Source: Blastomonas natatoria (GTDB taxonomy: Bacteria > Pseudomonadota > Alphaproteobacteria > Sphingomonadales > Sphingomonadaceae). Taken from it: DNA of 64,000 nucleotides. Made by a program: the position numbers and the translations under genes. Below, in pieces: positions 24,857-33,606 of the stretch (position 1 is the first letter of the stretch; the number at the start of each line of letters is the position of its first letter). The notes below the pieces were generated by a model, which saw nothing but the letters and a program-made list of their open reading frames with translations, was not told the DNA's origin and did no database searches. Location of the stretch: assembly GCF_003201955.1 (NCBI RefSeq), contig NZ_QJJM01000004.1, forward strand, positions 244,733-308,732, written 5' to 3'.

Positions 24857-25774
24857 CTGGCCGATATCGCGATCTGGATGAAAAGCTTTGCGGCGGTGAC
24901 CGATGCCGGCAGCTTTTCCGCTGCCGCAGCGCGTATCGGCAGCAGCCAGTCGACGCTTTCGAAGCATGTCGCCGCGCTCGAGGCGCATCTGCAGACCCGC
25001 CTGTTCAACCGTACCACCCGATCGCTGACGCTCACGACCGATGGCGCGCGATTCTACGAAAAGGCGATGAGCGCGCTCGACACGATCGAGGCCGCCGAAG
25101 CCTCGGTGGGTCTGGAAGGCGAGGCCGAGGGCATATTGCGCCTCACCGCACCGCTGACCCTGGCAGAAAGCCGGTTGGTGGCGATGCTGACACGCTTCAT
25201 GGCGGACAACCCCAGGATCGAGATCGACTTCACCGCATCCGACCATGCGCTCAATCTGGTGGCGGACAATCTGGACCTTGCGGTGCGCGTCGGGCAACTG
25301 GCGGACAGCCGCTTGATCGCCCGCAAGATCGGTGTTGCGCGCCGTATCGCCGTTGCCTCGCCAGCCTATCTGGAACGTGCGGGGGAGCCGCGCCATCCGC
25401 ACGATCTCGCCCAGCATCAGTGCATCGTCTATTCGCTGCTCGGCACAGGTTCGCGCTGGACCTTCGAGGATGGCGGGTCGGTCGAGATTCGCGGCAATTT
25501 TCGCGCGGACAGCCCCAATATGGTGCGCGCCGCCGCCATGGCCGGCCTGGGTATTGCAGTCAACGCGCGCTGGCTTTTCGAGGATGCGCTGGCAACGGGT
25601 GAACTCGTACATGTCCTGCCCGACCACGAGCCGGTGCGCATGCCGATTCATATAGTGCTGCCGCCGGGACGGTATGTCCCTGCCCGAACGCGCAGCCTGA
25701 TCGATTTTCTCAGCCGGGAATTTGCCGCAGACCCGCTGCTCGCGCCCGATCAATCCGGCATTCCCGCGCCCTGA
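24857..25774 (+). CDS. LysR family transcriptional regulator, probable CTG start
   Basis: 305 aa if translation starts at CTG 24857. That start gives the usual LysR N-terminus 'xADIAIWMKSFAAVTDAGSF' and has a strong GGAGG (24841-24845) just upstream. The ATG at 24878 would cut into the first helix, and the ATG at 24779 adds 26 unlikely residues without a good ribosome site. The helix-turn-helix ('SFSAAAARIGSSQSTLSKHV') and effector domain are of the DmlR/aminoadipate-type subgroup that often regulates adjacent catabolic genes. No target is evident next to it. Confidence 0.85.
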   Translation: MADIAIWMKSFAAVTDAGSFSAAAARIGSSQSTLSKHVAALEAHLQTRLFNRTTRSLTLTTDGARFYEKAMSALDTIEAAEASVGLEGEAEGILRLTAPLTLAESRLVAMLTRFMADNPRIEIDFTASDHALNLVADNLDLAVRVGQLADSRLIARKIGVARRIAVASPAYLERAGEPRHPHDLAQHQCIVYSLLGTGSRWTFEDGGSVEIRGNFRADSPNMVRAAAMAGLGIAVNARWLFEDALATGELVHVLPDHEPVRMPIHIVLPPGRYVPARTRSLIDFLSREFAADPLLAPDQSGIPAP

Positions 25775-25824
25775 CGATGCGATGCGGCGAGCAGGCCTCG
25801 GCTCTGCCCTGACCCCGCAGCACA

Positions 25825-26610
25825 TCAGGCAGCGCTTGCCAGAATTTGCGTCAGCAATGCGTTGAAATCGTCCGGCTGTTCGAAATAGGGGGAATGGCCC
25901 GCTTTCGGGATGACGAACTCTCTCGCCCCTGCCTCGTCCAGCATGCCGGTCAGGCTGGCAGGCGGCCAGATCGGGTCGTTCTCTCCCATGATGAGTGTCA
26001 CGGGAAGCCCGAGAGCAGCCAGGCGTGTGCGAGAAATCAGGACATCGGGCGCAAACAGGCTTTGTGCCAGAGCAGGGTCAAGCGGGCGGTTGGCCGCGCT
26101 GATATGGCGATAAAGCAACGCGCGGGCGGGCTGCGCGGCCTCGAATGCAGGCTGCAGCCCAAGCGCTGCCGGACCGCGCGCATCCATTCGCGCAGTGGCA
26201 TCGCGAAATGCAGCCAGGCCCGGCGGATGCGCCACGCCCGCCAGCGTGCAGCACAGCACCAGCGAGTGGACAAGGTCGGGACGGTTCAGGGCTGCACGCA
26301 GGCCAGCCCATCCGCCCAGCGACTGGCACACCAGATCGGCGCTCCGGACCCCGTTCTCCGCAAGGACATCGATGACGGCCTGCACCATCGCCGCGACGAA
26401 ATCGCTGCCAGGCGCAAGCTGTTGCGAACAGCCGAAACCTGGAAGGTCGATGGCAAGGACATGCCGATCCGCTGCGAAAACGTCAAACTGCTGCCACCAG
26501 CCGGCACTGTTGCCCCCAGCGCCATGGATCAGCATCAGGCTGGGCTTGCAATCCTGCGCAGCGCCACGGGCGATCCAGGCAGTGCCATTCACATTTCCGG
26601 ATGTGTGCAT
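25825..26610 (-). CDS. Alpha/beta hydrolase
   Basis: 261 aa from the ATG at 26610; in-frame starts at 26673 (ATG) or 26688 (GTG) would lengthen it. 'LMLIHGAGGNSAGWW' forms the oxyanion region. The nucleophile elbow is 'CQSLGG' (Cys replacing the first Gly of GxSxG), the acid Asp lies in 'GENDPIW' and the His in 'KAGHSPYFEQP'. This is the serine hydrolase/C-C hydrolase fold; the substrate is not known. It is divergent from a TetR gene, the usual arrangement for regulator and target. Confidence 0.83.
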   Translation of the reverse strand: MHTSGNVNGTAWIARGAAQDCKPSLMLIHGAGGNSAGWWQQFDVFAADRHVLAIDLPGFGCSQQLAPGSDFVAAMVQAVIDVLAENGVRSADLVCQSLGGWAGLRAALNRPDLVHSLVLCCTLAGVAHPPGLAAFRDATARMDARGPAALGLQPAFEAAQPARALLYRHISAANRPLDPALAQSLFAPDVLISRTRLAALGLPVTLIMGENDPIWPPASLTGMLDEAGAREFVIPKAGHSPYFEQPDDFNALLTQILASAA

Positions 26611-26794
26611 GGTCAATACACTATCGGCACGAGCGTCGCTTCCGAGCGAATTTCCGCGTTGTCCAAGGGACATTTCGACGCACGGCACGTTTGCATATCG
26701 GCTCCCAACTTGTAACGATCAGGGTCAGGGACAGGATGTTCGGGTTGCGACCCCCCAAGTTTATGGGAATGTAGCACCTATTACAAGGATGATC

Positions 26795-27346
26795 ATGGCA
26801 GACAGGCAGGCGCAGCGCGAAAAGGTGATCCAGGCCCTGGCCGATCATCTTCTTGCCAATGGGCTTGGTCAGACAAGCCTGAGGCAGCTTGCTGCAGCAT
26901 GCGATACCAGCGACAGGATGCTGCTCTATTATTTCACCGACAAGACCGAGATCATGACGACGGTGCTGGGCCGCGTGACGGAACATTTTTCGGTGGTGCT
27001 CGATCAGGCGCTGCCAGCTCAGGAAATGGCACCGCATGACCTGCTGCTCAAGGCGACAGCGCTCATCAGAACACCCGCCATGCGACCGACGATGCGCCTT
27101 TGGCTCGACATGGTCGCCGCCGCAGCAAGAGAGGAACCTCCGTTTCCGGCCATCGCCAAATCCCTCCTGCATCAGCTTATGCACTGGATCGAGGTCCGGC
27201 TGGAAGGACCGTCAGGCGATGCCAAGCGGCAGCGTGCGGCCTTTCTGCTTGCCGTGATCGATGGCATCGCCATGTTCGACATGAAGGGCGGGGTGGCAGA
27301 AGCCGATGCTGCTGAGGCTGCCCTTACCAATATCGCGATGCTTTGA
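26795..27346 (+). CDS. TetR family transcriptional regulator
   Basis: 183 aa from the ATG at 26795 (AAGGA 7 nt upstream); the longer frame is rejected because it overlaps the opposite hydrolase. The helix-turn-helix is 'TSLRQLAAACDTSDRMLLYYFTDKTEIM'. It is divergent from the alpha/beta hydrolase and probably represses it; the ligand is unknown. Confidence 0.87.
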   Translation: MADRQAQREKVIQALADHLLANGLGQTSLRQLAAACDTSDRMLLYYFTDKTEIMTTVLGRVTEHFSVVLDQALPAQEMAPHDLLLKATALIRTPAMRPTMRLWLDMVAAAAREEPPFPAIAKSLLHQLMHWIEVRLEGPSGDAKRQRAAFLLAVIDGIAMFDMKGGVAEADAAEAALTNIAML

Positions 27347-27438
27347 GGCGCGCCTCCCGTCGCCATCTTCCAAAAGTCGACAGCTTGATGTAGCGCTTGC
27401 TACACAGGTGCCGTTGATTGATTCGGAGGTGGATACGG

Positions 27439-27861
27439 ATGACTCAGGCGCAGCATCGCCGCTGGTTGAAGTTCACCGCAATTGCCGTAGCAATCTTCGG
27501 CCCGATCTTTTCCACCGGAACCATGGAAGCCATTGCCGATCCGGCGCGCTGGTCGCTCGATATCCTGGCCTGGCCGATGGACGGGGAACAGGATTTTGCG
27601 GCGCCGACCACGCGCTTTCTGGCAGCACTGACCGGTGGATTTCTGCTCGGCTGGGGGGTGATGATCTGGTTTCTGGCCACCCGGGTTCACCGCCTCGCCC
27701 CCGAACCCGTCCGCCAGGCGGTTCTGGCAGGGCTGCTGGCCTGGTTCGTCCTCGATAGCTGCGGCTCGATCGCCTCCGGTCAGGCCGTCAACGCCGTCTT
27801 CAACATTGCGGTGCTTCTGATCCTGGTCGGCCCGCTTTGGCTTCCGGCCACGGATAGCTGA
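27439..27861 (+). CDS. Small integral membrane protein of unknown function
   Basis: 140 aa from the ATG at 27439, with a strong GGAGG about 10 nt upstream. Hydrophobic stretches near residues 10-28, 58-80, 92-110 and 115-135 suggest four membrane helices. No family name is recognised. It overlaps the next gene by one base (TGATG) and is probably cotranslated with the VOC protein. Confidence 0.8.
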   Translation: MTQAQHRRWLKFTAIAVAIFGPIFSTGTMEAIADPARWSLDILAWPMDGEQDFAAPTTRFLAALTGGFLLGWGVMIWFLATRVHRLAPEPVRQAVLAGLLAWFVLDSCGSIASGQAVNAVFNIAVLLILVGPLWLPATDS

Positions 27862-28259
27862 TGCCGCCCCTGCCGCTCGACCATCTGACAATCCTGAGCA
27901 CCAATGCTGACGCCAGTGCAGCATGGTATGGCGCACTGCTTCCACGGCTGGGTTTCGAGCGGATCAAGACCGGGATCTGGCGCAATGCAAATGGCCTGTA
28001 TCTGCAATTCGCAGCCGCGAAGCCTGATACCCATCCCTATGAACGCCATGGTGCGGGACTGAACCATCTGGGGTTCACCGCGCCAGATCCGGTCTTTGTG
28101 CACGCTCTGGCCACGCACATGCAGGACCTGGGCCATGAGGCGCGGCTGCAGCAATTCGGCGATGGCGTTGTCGCGCTGTTCCTGCCCGATCCCGATGGCC
28201 TGCGGGTCGAGGTTTCCTGGTATCCCGAGGGCGTGCCCCCGGTGGACGGGAAAGCCTAG
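27861..28259 (+). CDS. VOC superfamily (glyoxalase-like) protein
   Basis: 132 aa. The N-terminal 'LDHLTILSTNADASAAWYGALLPRLGF' and the C-terminal 'FLPDPDGLRVEV' are the two halves of a vicinal-oxygen-chelate metal fold. Metal ligands would be the His in LDHL, the His in 'GLNHLGFTA' and the Glu near the end. Small single-domain members include glyoxalases and antibiotic-resistance proteins; the substrate is unknown. Its stop overlaps the convergent DUF885 gene by 4 bp. Confidence 0.83.
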   Translation: MPPLPLDHLTILSTNADASAAWYGALLPRLGFERIKTGIWRNANGLYLQFAAAKPDTHPYERHGAGLNHLGFTAPDPVFVHALATHMQDLGHEARLQQFGDGVVALFLPDPDGLRVEVSWYPEGVPPVDGKA

Positions 28260-29920
28260 CGCATCGTCCTGACCTCGTCGTCCCGGCCCGTCATCTCCCA
28301 GCGGATCAGCGAGATGGGAATCGAGCCAGCGGCGCGGAAACGGTCGTGGAAGGCCTTGATATCAAACGCTTCGCCCTGTTGCATGGCGACGTCCGCCAGC
28401 AGCTTTTCCAGTTCCACCTTGCCCATGTAATAGCCGATGCCATAGCCAGGCTGGCGCAGGTACAGTTCGATATCGAACTGCGCCACGGCATCGCCCGGCT
28501 TCATCCATTTGGGCGTTCGCGCGATCAGCGATTCATTCGCCTGTTTCCATGTCCATTCATTGGCCTGCATGCGGATTTCCGGGACGACGCGCGCCGCGCG
28601 CTTGGCCCCCAGGATATAGTCGATCTCGCGCGTCTTGGGCCGGTCCTCGAGCATGCCCGCCTGCAGGATCATCTCCTCGAGATAGAAGGCCCAGCCCTCG
28701 TTGCGCAGGCCGTTGACGAAGAACAGCCGCGGCTTGCCCCGCACGGGACGGGTATCGCGCGCGGCCTGCAGGCCATCGAACATGTGCCCAGGGAGGTTAT
28801 GCGCGCGCAGCGGAAGCCCATCGCGAAACTCGGCCTGAAAGAAGAAGTGCAGATTGAGTGGGGGATCGAACAGCCCGGGCTTCGACGGGTCGCGATCGAA
28901 CGGAAACTGATAAGGCCCTTCTTCGGGATCGTGCTGCACATAATCGGGAATGGTCACCCATTGCCCCTCGCGCAGCAGCTTCAGCAGATGCTCGTCCTCT
29001 GCCTTGCGCTTGGCATCGAACTCGGCGCGCGTGGTTACCGGCTCGGGCATCGGTATCGCGCGATTGCGATGCTCCTCGATCTTCAGGAACGTCACCTGCC
29101 GCTGATATTCGCGCTCGCCGATCGTCTCGACCTCTTCCGGCGTATAAGGCAGCAGCAGGACGTTCCTGAGATACCAGGCGTAATTGTCCTTGCCGACCCC
29201 GCCATGCGCGGGCAGCCCCGCCTCGATCGATTCGAGCCAGGCCTTGAACTCTGCGGCTGCGGCCTGCGCCTTGCGCGCAGGTTGGACCAGTTCGGGTTGC
29301 AGCCTGGCGGCTGCCTGCGCCAGTTCGCCGAACACGTTGACCTCGACCTGCTTCTGCACGATCGCCAGCCGCGCAAGGTCGCCGCGGGCATCGGTCAGGT
29401 TCGCCCGTGCCTGCTTCAGCGCACCGGGGACGGCATTCAGCTTTGCGCGCAGCGCCCTGGCCTCGTCCGGCTTGACCGGCAGCTGCGGAATGCCGAACGC
29501 GCCGTGCATCTTCGGACCAAAGCCCAGATTGGTGGTGCTGTAGAACGCCGGATCGCGTTTCCACGGCTGCATCACCCGATGCTGGAACTCAAGGCCGCGC
29601 ATCTCGGCCAGCACGACCATGTAATCCACGCGCTCGCTGATGGGCCAGGAACTGTCATCCATGGCCTTCAAACGGGCCTGGAAGCCCTGCAGCCCCTCGT
29701 ACTGGCGCGCCATCGCCGCCGGGGAATAATCGGGCAGGCCATCGATCATGTCCGGCGCGACGAAGGCACGAAACTCGTCGTACAGCCTGACCAGATCGGC
29801 ATGGGTCGCCCGAGCGGGCGCCGAGATCTGCGCCTGCGCCTGAGCGATGGGCGGCAGGACTGCAGTCGAAGCCATGGGGAAAGCGAGCAAGGCCGCCAGA
29901 ACACGCGTCTTCATTTTCAC
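28256..29920 (-). CDS. DUF885 family secreted protein, copy A (degenerate HExxPGH)
   Basis: 554 aa, GTG start at 29920 with GGGGAG upstream; an ATG at 29914 is also possible. The signal peptide ends near 'IAQAQAQ'. DUF885 proteins carry a zinc-peptidase-like HExxPGH motif and a downstream 'EGWAxYxEE' glutamate. Here the first motif reads 'AHNLPGHMFDG', with the Glu replaced by Asn, while 'RNEGWAFYLEE' is intact. It follows the aminotransferase gene after 42 bp, so the two are probably cotranscribed. It is a peptidase-like protein in a peptide-catabolism context; catalysis by this copy is uncertain. Confidence 0.85.
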   Translation of the reverse strand: MKMKTRVLAALLAFPMASTAVLPPIAQAQAQISAPARATHADLVRLYDEFRAFVAPDMIDGLPDYSPAAMARQYEGLQGFQARLKAMDDSSWPISERVDYMVVLAEMRGLEFQHRVMQPWKRDPAFYSTTNLGFGPKMHGAFGIPQLPVKPDEARALRAKLNAVPGALKQARANLTDARGDLARLAIVQKQVEVNVFGELAQAAARLQPELVQPARKAQAAAAEFKAWLESIEAGLPAHGGVGKDNYAWYLRNVLLLPYTPEEVETIGEREYQRQVTFLKIEEHRNRAIPMPEPVTTRAEFDAKRKAEDEHLLKLLREGQWVTIPDYVQHDPEEGPYQFPFDRDPSKPGLFDPPLNLHFFFQAEFRDGLPLRAHNLPGHMFDGLQAARDTRPVRGKPRLFFVNGLRNEGWAFYLEEMILQAGMLEDRPKTREIDYILGAKRAARVVPEIRMQANEWTWKQANESLIARTPKWMKPGDAVAQFDIELYLRQPGYGIGYYMGKVELEKLLADVAMQQGEAFDIKAFHDRFRAAGSIPISLIRWEMTGRDDEVRTMR

Positions 29921-29962
29921 AGGTCTCTCCCCATTCTGGCCTTTCGCAGCGACGGCAGACTG

Positions 29963-31165
29963 TTACAGCGCGTTGAAGAAGCGGCTGAGCCGCTCCATTG
30001 CTTCGGTTACGCGCGCCTCGGATTCCGATCCGAAGCAGACGCGCAGATGCCCTTCCCCGCCCGGTCCGTAGAAGCTGCCCGATTCGACCACCACATGCGC
30101 CTCGTTGAGGATCGCCATGGCAATGTCCTGCGAGCTGCGGCCCGTGCCGCTGATATCGGGAAAGGCATAGATGGTCGCTTCCGGCGCTGCGCAGGTCACG
30201 CCCGGCATCTGGTTGAGCGCCTGCACCACGATGTCCCGCTTGCGCCGGTCGGCCTCGACCATGGCCAGCATTGCCTCTTGCGGCCCCTCGACCGCAGCGC
30301 GCGCGCCTTCCTGCACGAACACGTTGACATGGGTGACGTCGGTCATCGCGATCCGCAGGATGGCGGGCATCAGCCGGGCATCGGCGGTGAGATAGCCCAC
30401 CCGCCAGCCGTCCATCGAATAGGCCTTGGTAAAGGCAAAGCAGGTGATGGTCCGCTCGCGCATGCCCGGCAGGCTGGCGATGCTGATATGCTCGGCCTGA
30501 TCATAGGTGATATATTCATAGACCTCGTCGGAAAGCACCAGCAGATCATGCTCGATCGCCAGATCGGCGATATGCTGCAGTTCCTGACAGGTATAGACCC
30601 GGCCTGTGGGATTAGCCGGATTGACCAGAACGATCATGCGCGTGCGGTCGGTGATCTTCGCGGCGATCGCGTCCCGCGTGATGGCAAAGCCATTGGCCTT
30701 GTCGAGATGCGCAATCACCACCTTGCCGCCTGCAAGCTCGGTCTTGCCGATATGCTGAGGATAATAGGGATCGAGCAGGATGACCTCGTCGCCCGGATCG
30801 ATGGCCGCCATGAAAGCCGCGAACGAGGCATGGGTGAGGCCGTTGGTGACCAGCACCTCGTCGATGCCATAATCCAGCTTGTTGAATTCGCTCAGCTTCC
30901 TGACCAGCGCCTGGCGGAACGAGAGAGTGCCGCGAAAATCGCCATAATGGACGATGCCGGCATCCAGCGCCGCCTTGGTCGCCTGCTTGATGTGGTCGGG
31001 GGTGTCGGCATGCGGCCGACCGAACTCCAGATGGATCAGATCGACCCCCGCCGCATCGAGTTTTGCCGCCTCGTCGTACATGCCGAAGCTTTTCTTCGAT
31101 CCCGATGCGAGGCGCTGTGCCGGCCATTTCATTCTTGCTCTCCGCTGCTGTGCAGACATTTGCAT
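29963..31165 (-). CDS. Class I/II pyridoxal-phosphate aminotransferase
   Basis: 400 aa. The fold-type I aminotransferase is recognised by 'VLVNPANPTGRVYT', 'LVLSDEVYEYITY' and the PLP lysine in 'FAFTKAYSMDGWRVGY', with the C-terminal Arg in 'GGEGHLRVCF'. It is AspC-like, cytoplasmic. It lies between an M24 peptidase and a DUF885 protein, so it probably deaminates amino acids freed by these peptidases. An ACATAT-containing sequence lies just upstream of the start. Confidence 0.9.
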   Translation of the reverse strand: MQMSAQQRRARMKWPAQRLASGSKKSFGMYDEAAKLDAAGVDLIHLEFGRPHADTPDHIKQATKAALDAGIVHYGDFRGTLSFRQALVRKLSEFNKLDYGIDEVLVTNGLTHASFAAFMAAIDPGDEVILLDPYYPQHIGKTELAGGKVVIAHLDKANGFAITRDAIAAKITDRTRMIVLVNPANPTGRVYTCQELQHIADLAIEHDLLVLSDEVYEYITYDQAEHISIASLPGMRERTITCFAFTKAYSMDGWRVGYLTADARLMPAILRIAMTDVTHVNVFVQEGARAAVEGPQEAMLAMVEADRRKRDIVVQALNQMPGVTCAAPEATIYAFPDISGTGRSSQDIAMAILNEAHVVVESGSFYGPGGEGHLRVCFGSESEARVTEAMERLSRFFNAL

Positions 31166-31296
31166 AATTGCGTGATATGTAACATTTCAAGCCCTAATTG
31201 ATCGCGCGTGCAGAATCCCTTGGGGCAGGCAGGTTCAAACGGCAGATCTTGCACTCCGGGCCCACCGATCGCGCCGGACCGAAACTGGCCCGGAGC

Positions 31297-32622
31297 CTAT
31301 TTGATCAGCAGGATGCGATTGTTGGGCGGCGCGGTCCATTCAAATCCGCGCTCGGTGACCACGCCATTGTCTTCCAGCGGAATCTTGATCTTGCGCGCAC
31401 CCCATTCGGGCACAGGCGTATAGAGGAAGAGTTCGATCGACAGGAAATTTCCGGGCTTCAGCGTATAGGTCATGCGCAGCGGATTGAACTCGGCCATCGA
31501 CGGCCCTGATCCATGGCCCAGATCGCCGACCGAATGGCTGCCGATCACGACATCGGACACTCTGGGATCTGCCACCGGGTCGTCATATTTTCCCAGCGCA
31601 AGACCCGGCGTCTGCGCGACCCGCTGATTGACTGCGGCCAGAGCGGCGCCCGCCGTCACGCCGGGGCGGATCACGTCGAGGATCATCCGGCGGATCTCGC
31701 CGGCCTTGTCAAAGGCGCGCTGCACGCCGGGCGGCGGCGCATTCTCTCCCGGCTTGAGCACATAGGCCATGCGCTTCATGTCGGTATAGACGGTGAGAAA
31801 ATTGACTCCCCAGTCCATGGTGATCAGATCGCCAGGCTGGATGACATGATCGCCCGAAACCGGTCCGCGCGGACCCGGGCCAAGGATATAGATGCTGGGT
31901 ATGCCGAAGCTGTTGCCCAGCCCCTGCTTGTGCAGTTCCTCCATCATCCACCAGGCAACCTCGCCGGTCGTGGTCTTGCCCGGCGTGATCACCTCGTTCG
32001 ACAGTGCCCGCTCGGCGATGGTGCGCGAATATTCGCCGGCGCGTGCAAAGGCAGCAATCTCGCTGGCGGCATGGCGCGAGCGGAAATCGGAGACGAGCTT
32101 TTCCGCCGAAACCAGACGCTGCGAAAGGTCCGGCCCCAGAGCCTCGACAAGCTTCTGGTGAAGCGAATGGCTGAGCCCGTCGGCGGTGCCGATTTCCGAT
32201 GCGATGTTGATGCCGATACGTCGGGGGTTGCGCTGCTTGACATAGGCGACAAGGTCAGCGGGAGACTTGCGCACATCATAGAGCGGACACTGATCGAAAG
32301 CCGCGCCCCCGATGCCGAATGCGGCCCGTTCGACCCGGCCAGCGCCGGAATCAGCAAATACATAAAAGCCGACATCGCCGACATAGCCGCCGCCGAGCAG
32401 CATGGCATTGGGATCATCATGGCCCTCGCGCGAGGCGACAATCCACATGTCGATCTGATTCTCGCGCATCGCCTCGGGCAGGATCAGATCGAGCTTGTCC
32501 TGCCGGATCTGGCACAACTGCTCCCAGCGCTGCCGCGCTTCCTGCGCTGCTGCAGGCATTGCGAGCGCCAGCAGCGCCGCCGCCGCAACACCCATTCTCA
32601 GCCCCAGATTCCTTGCTGCCAC
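31297..32622 (-). CDS. Secreted M24 family metallopeptidase (Xaa-Pro aminopeptidase-like)
   Basis: 441 aa, GTG start with GGGAGG upstream. The signal peptide ends near 'AMPAAAQE'. The pita-bread-fold metal ligands are all present: Asp in 'ITMDWGVN', Asp in 'VYTDMKRM', His in 'LGHGSGPS', Glu in 'LSIELFLY' and Glu in 'GVVTERGFEW'. This indicates an active dinuclear peptidase or prolidase/creatinase relative in the periplasm. It lies upstream of the aminotransferase-DUF885 pair (131 bp gap) and divergent from a MarR gene. Confidence 0.88.
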   Translation of the reverse strand: MAARNLGLRMGVAAAALLALAMPAAAQEARQRWEQLCQIRQDKLDLILPEAMRENQIDMWIVASREGHDDPNAMLLGGGYVGDVGFYVFADSGAGRVERAAFGIGGAAFDQCPLYDVRKSPADLVAYVKQRNPRRIGINIASEIGTADGLSHSLHQKLVEALGPDLSQRLVSAEKLVSDFRSRHAASEIAAFARAGEYSRTIAERALSNEVITPGKTTTGEVAWWMMEELHKQGLGNSFGIPSIYILGPGPRGPVSGDHVIQPGDLITMDWGVNFLTVYTDMKRMAYVLKPGENAPPPGVQRAFDKAGEIRRMILDVIRPGVTAGAALAAVNQRVAQTPGLALGKYDDPVADPRVSDVVIGSHSVGDLGHGSGPSMAEFNPLRMTYTLKPGNFLSIELFLYTPVPEWGARKIKIPLEDNGVVTERGFEWTAPPNNRILLIK

Positions 32623-32971
32623 GCGCTGCCTCCCTGCACCATTCGATCGGAACGATCTTCGATCCTGCTCGCCACTTCACAATATATTCAACTTCACGCG
32701 ATTTTTGTCAAATTCATTGCGCGACGGCAAGGCAGGATCGGAACCGGCCGGCAACGGGAACGGCCGTTCCGTGGCGCCAATGATCCGCCCTGGTCATGCG
32801 CAGCAGCATCCTGGCGAACTTGCAGGCACAAAACTATTGGCAGGCTATCGCATTTTCTTGCACACGCACGTCATAACTCAGTGCAAATACATATGTATTC
32901 GGCTAATTCGCCGCGCACGACGGTCCCCTGCCGCTGGAACCGCTTGATCAATCGAGGCTTTTGAGAAACAC
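32623..32971. other. Divergent promoter region between M24 peptidase and MarR gene
   Basis: About 350 bp, AT-richer than its neighbours. It contains a perfect 14-bp palindrome close to the MarR gene and no convincing gene. Confidence 0.6.
32886..32899. promoter_or_regulatory. Perfect palindrome AATACATATGTATT, probable MarR operator
   Basis: A 14-bp perfect palindrome 73 bp upstream of the MarR start, the size and position usual for a MarR autoregulatory site. Its ATATGT core recurs upstream of the aminotransferase (31175-31180) and of the large TonB receptor (47065-47070). Confidence 0.5.
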
Positions 32972-33493
32972 ATGAACACAAGGTCGGCCACAGCATCGAC
33001 GAAACAGGAAGGGGAACACGTGGAAAATCGCGGTGAATATGACCCGAGCAATCCGACATTCCGCCTGGAAAATTCGCCCTTCTATCTGATGGCGCATGCC
33101 GACTTCAAATATCATGAAGACATGGACAAGGTGCTGCACAAGCACGGAGTGTCGAAACCCATTTATCGCGTGATGACCGTGCTGCGCGAGCGGCAGCCGG
33201 CCAGCATCGGCGCAATCGCAGAAGCGGCGCTGACCAAACGCTCGACGATCAGCCGCATCATCGACCGCATGCTCGAGCAGGGACTGGTCACGACCGAGCC
33301 CAATCCAGAAGACAACCGCGTGACCGAGGTGACGCTGACCCCTGCGGGGCAGCAGACCCTGCGCAAGCTGACCCCGATTGTCGGCCGCCAGTTCTCGCGC
33401 GCGATGGAAGGGATCAGCAATCGCGACATCGCGCATCTGCTGCGCACGCTGAAGAAGATCAGCGACAATCTGGGCAAACTGCCGATCGAATGA
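32972..33493 (+). CDS. MarR family transcriptional regulator
   Basis: 173 aa. The winged helix is seen at 'GAIAEAALTKRSTISRIIDRMLEQGLVTTEPNPEDNRVTEVTLTPAG'. The N-terminal extension of about 30 residues is polar. It is divergent from the M24 peptidase gene with a palindromic operator between them, so it is the best candidate regulator of the peptide-catabolism genes on both sides. The ligand is unknown. Confidence 0.88.
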   Translation: MNTRSATASTKQEGEHVENRGEYDPSNPTFRLENSPFYLMAHADFKYHEDMDKVLHKHGVSKPIYRVMTVLRERQPASIGAIAEAALTKRSTISRIIDRMLEQGLVTTEPNPEDNRVTEVTLTPAGQQTLRKLTPIVGRQFSRAMEGISNRDIAHLLRTLKKISDNLGKLPIE

Positions 33494-33606
33494 CATCCAC
33501 TGCCGGTCATGTCAGGTCGGTAATCGCGTGCATTTACACATGATTATCAGCCTGACTGCGTTGACCTGATCGGGCAAAGCTGCTGTCCTTGGCAGATACG
33601 GAGGCC

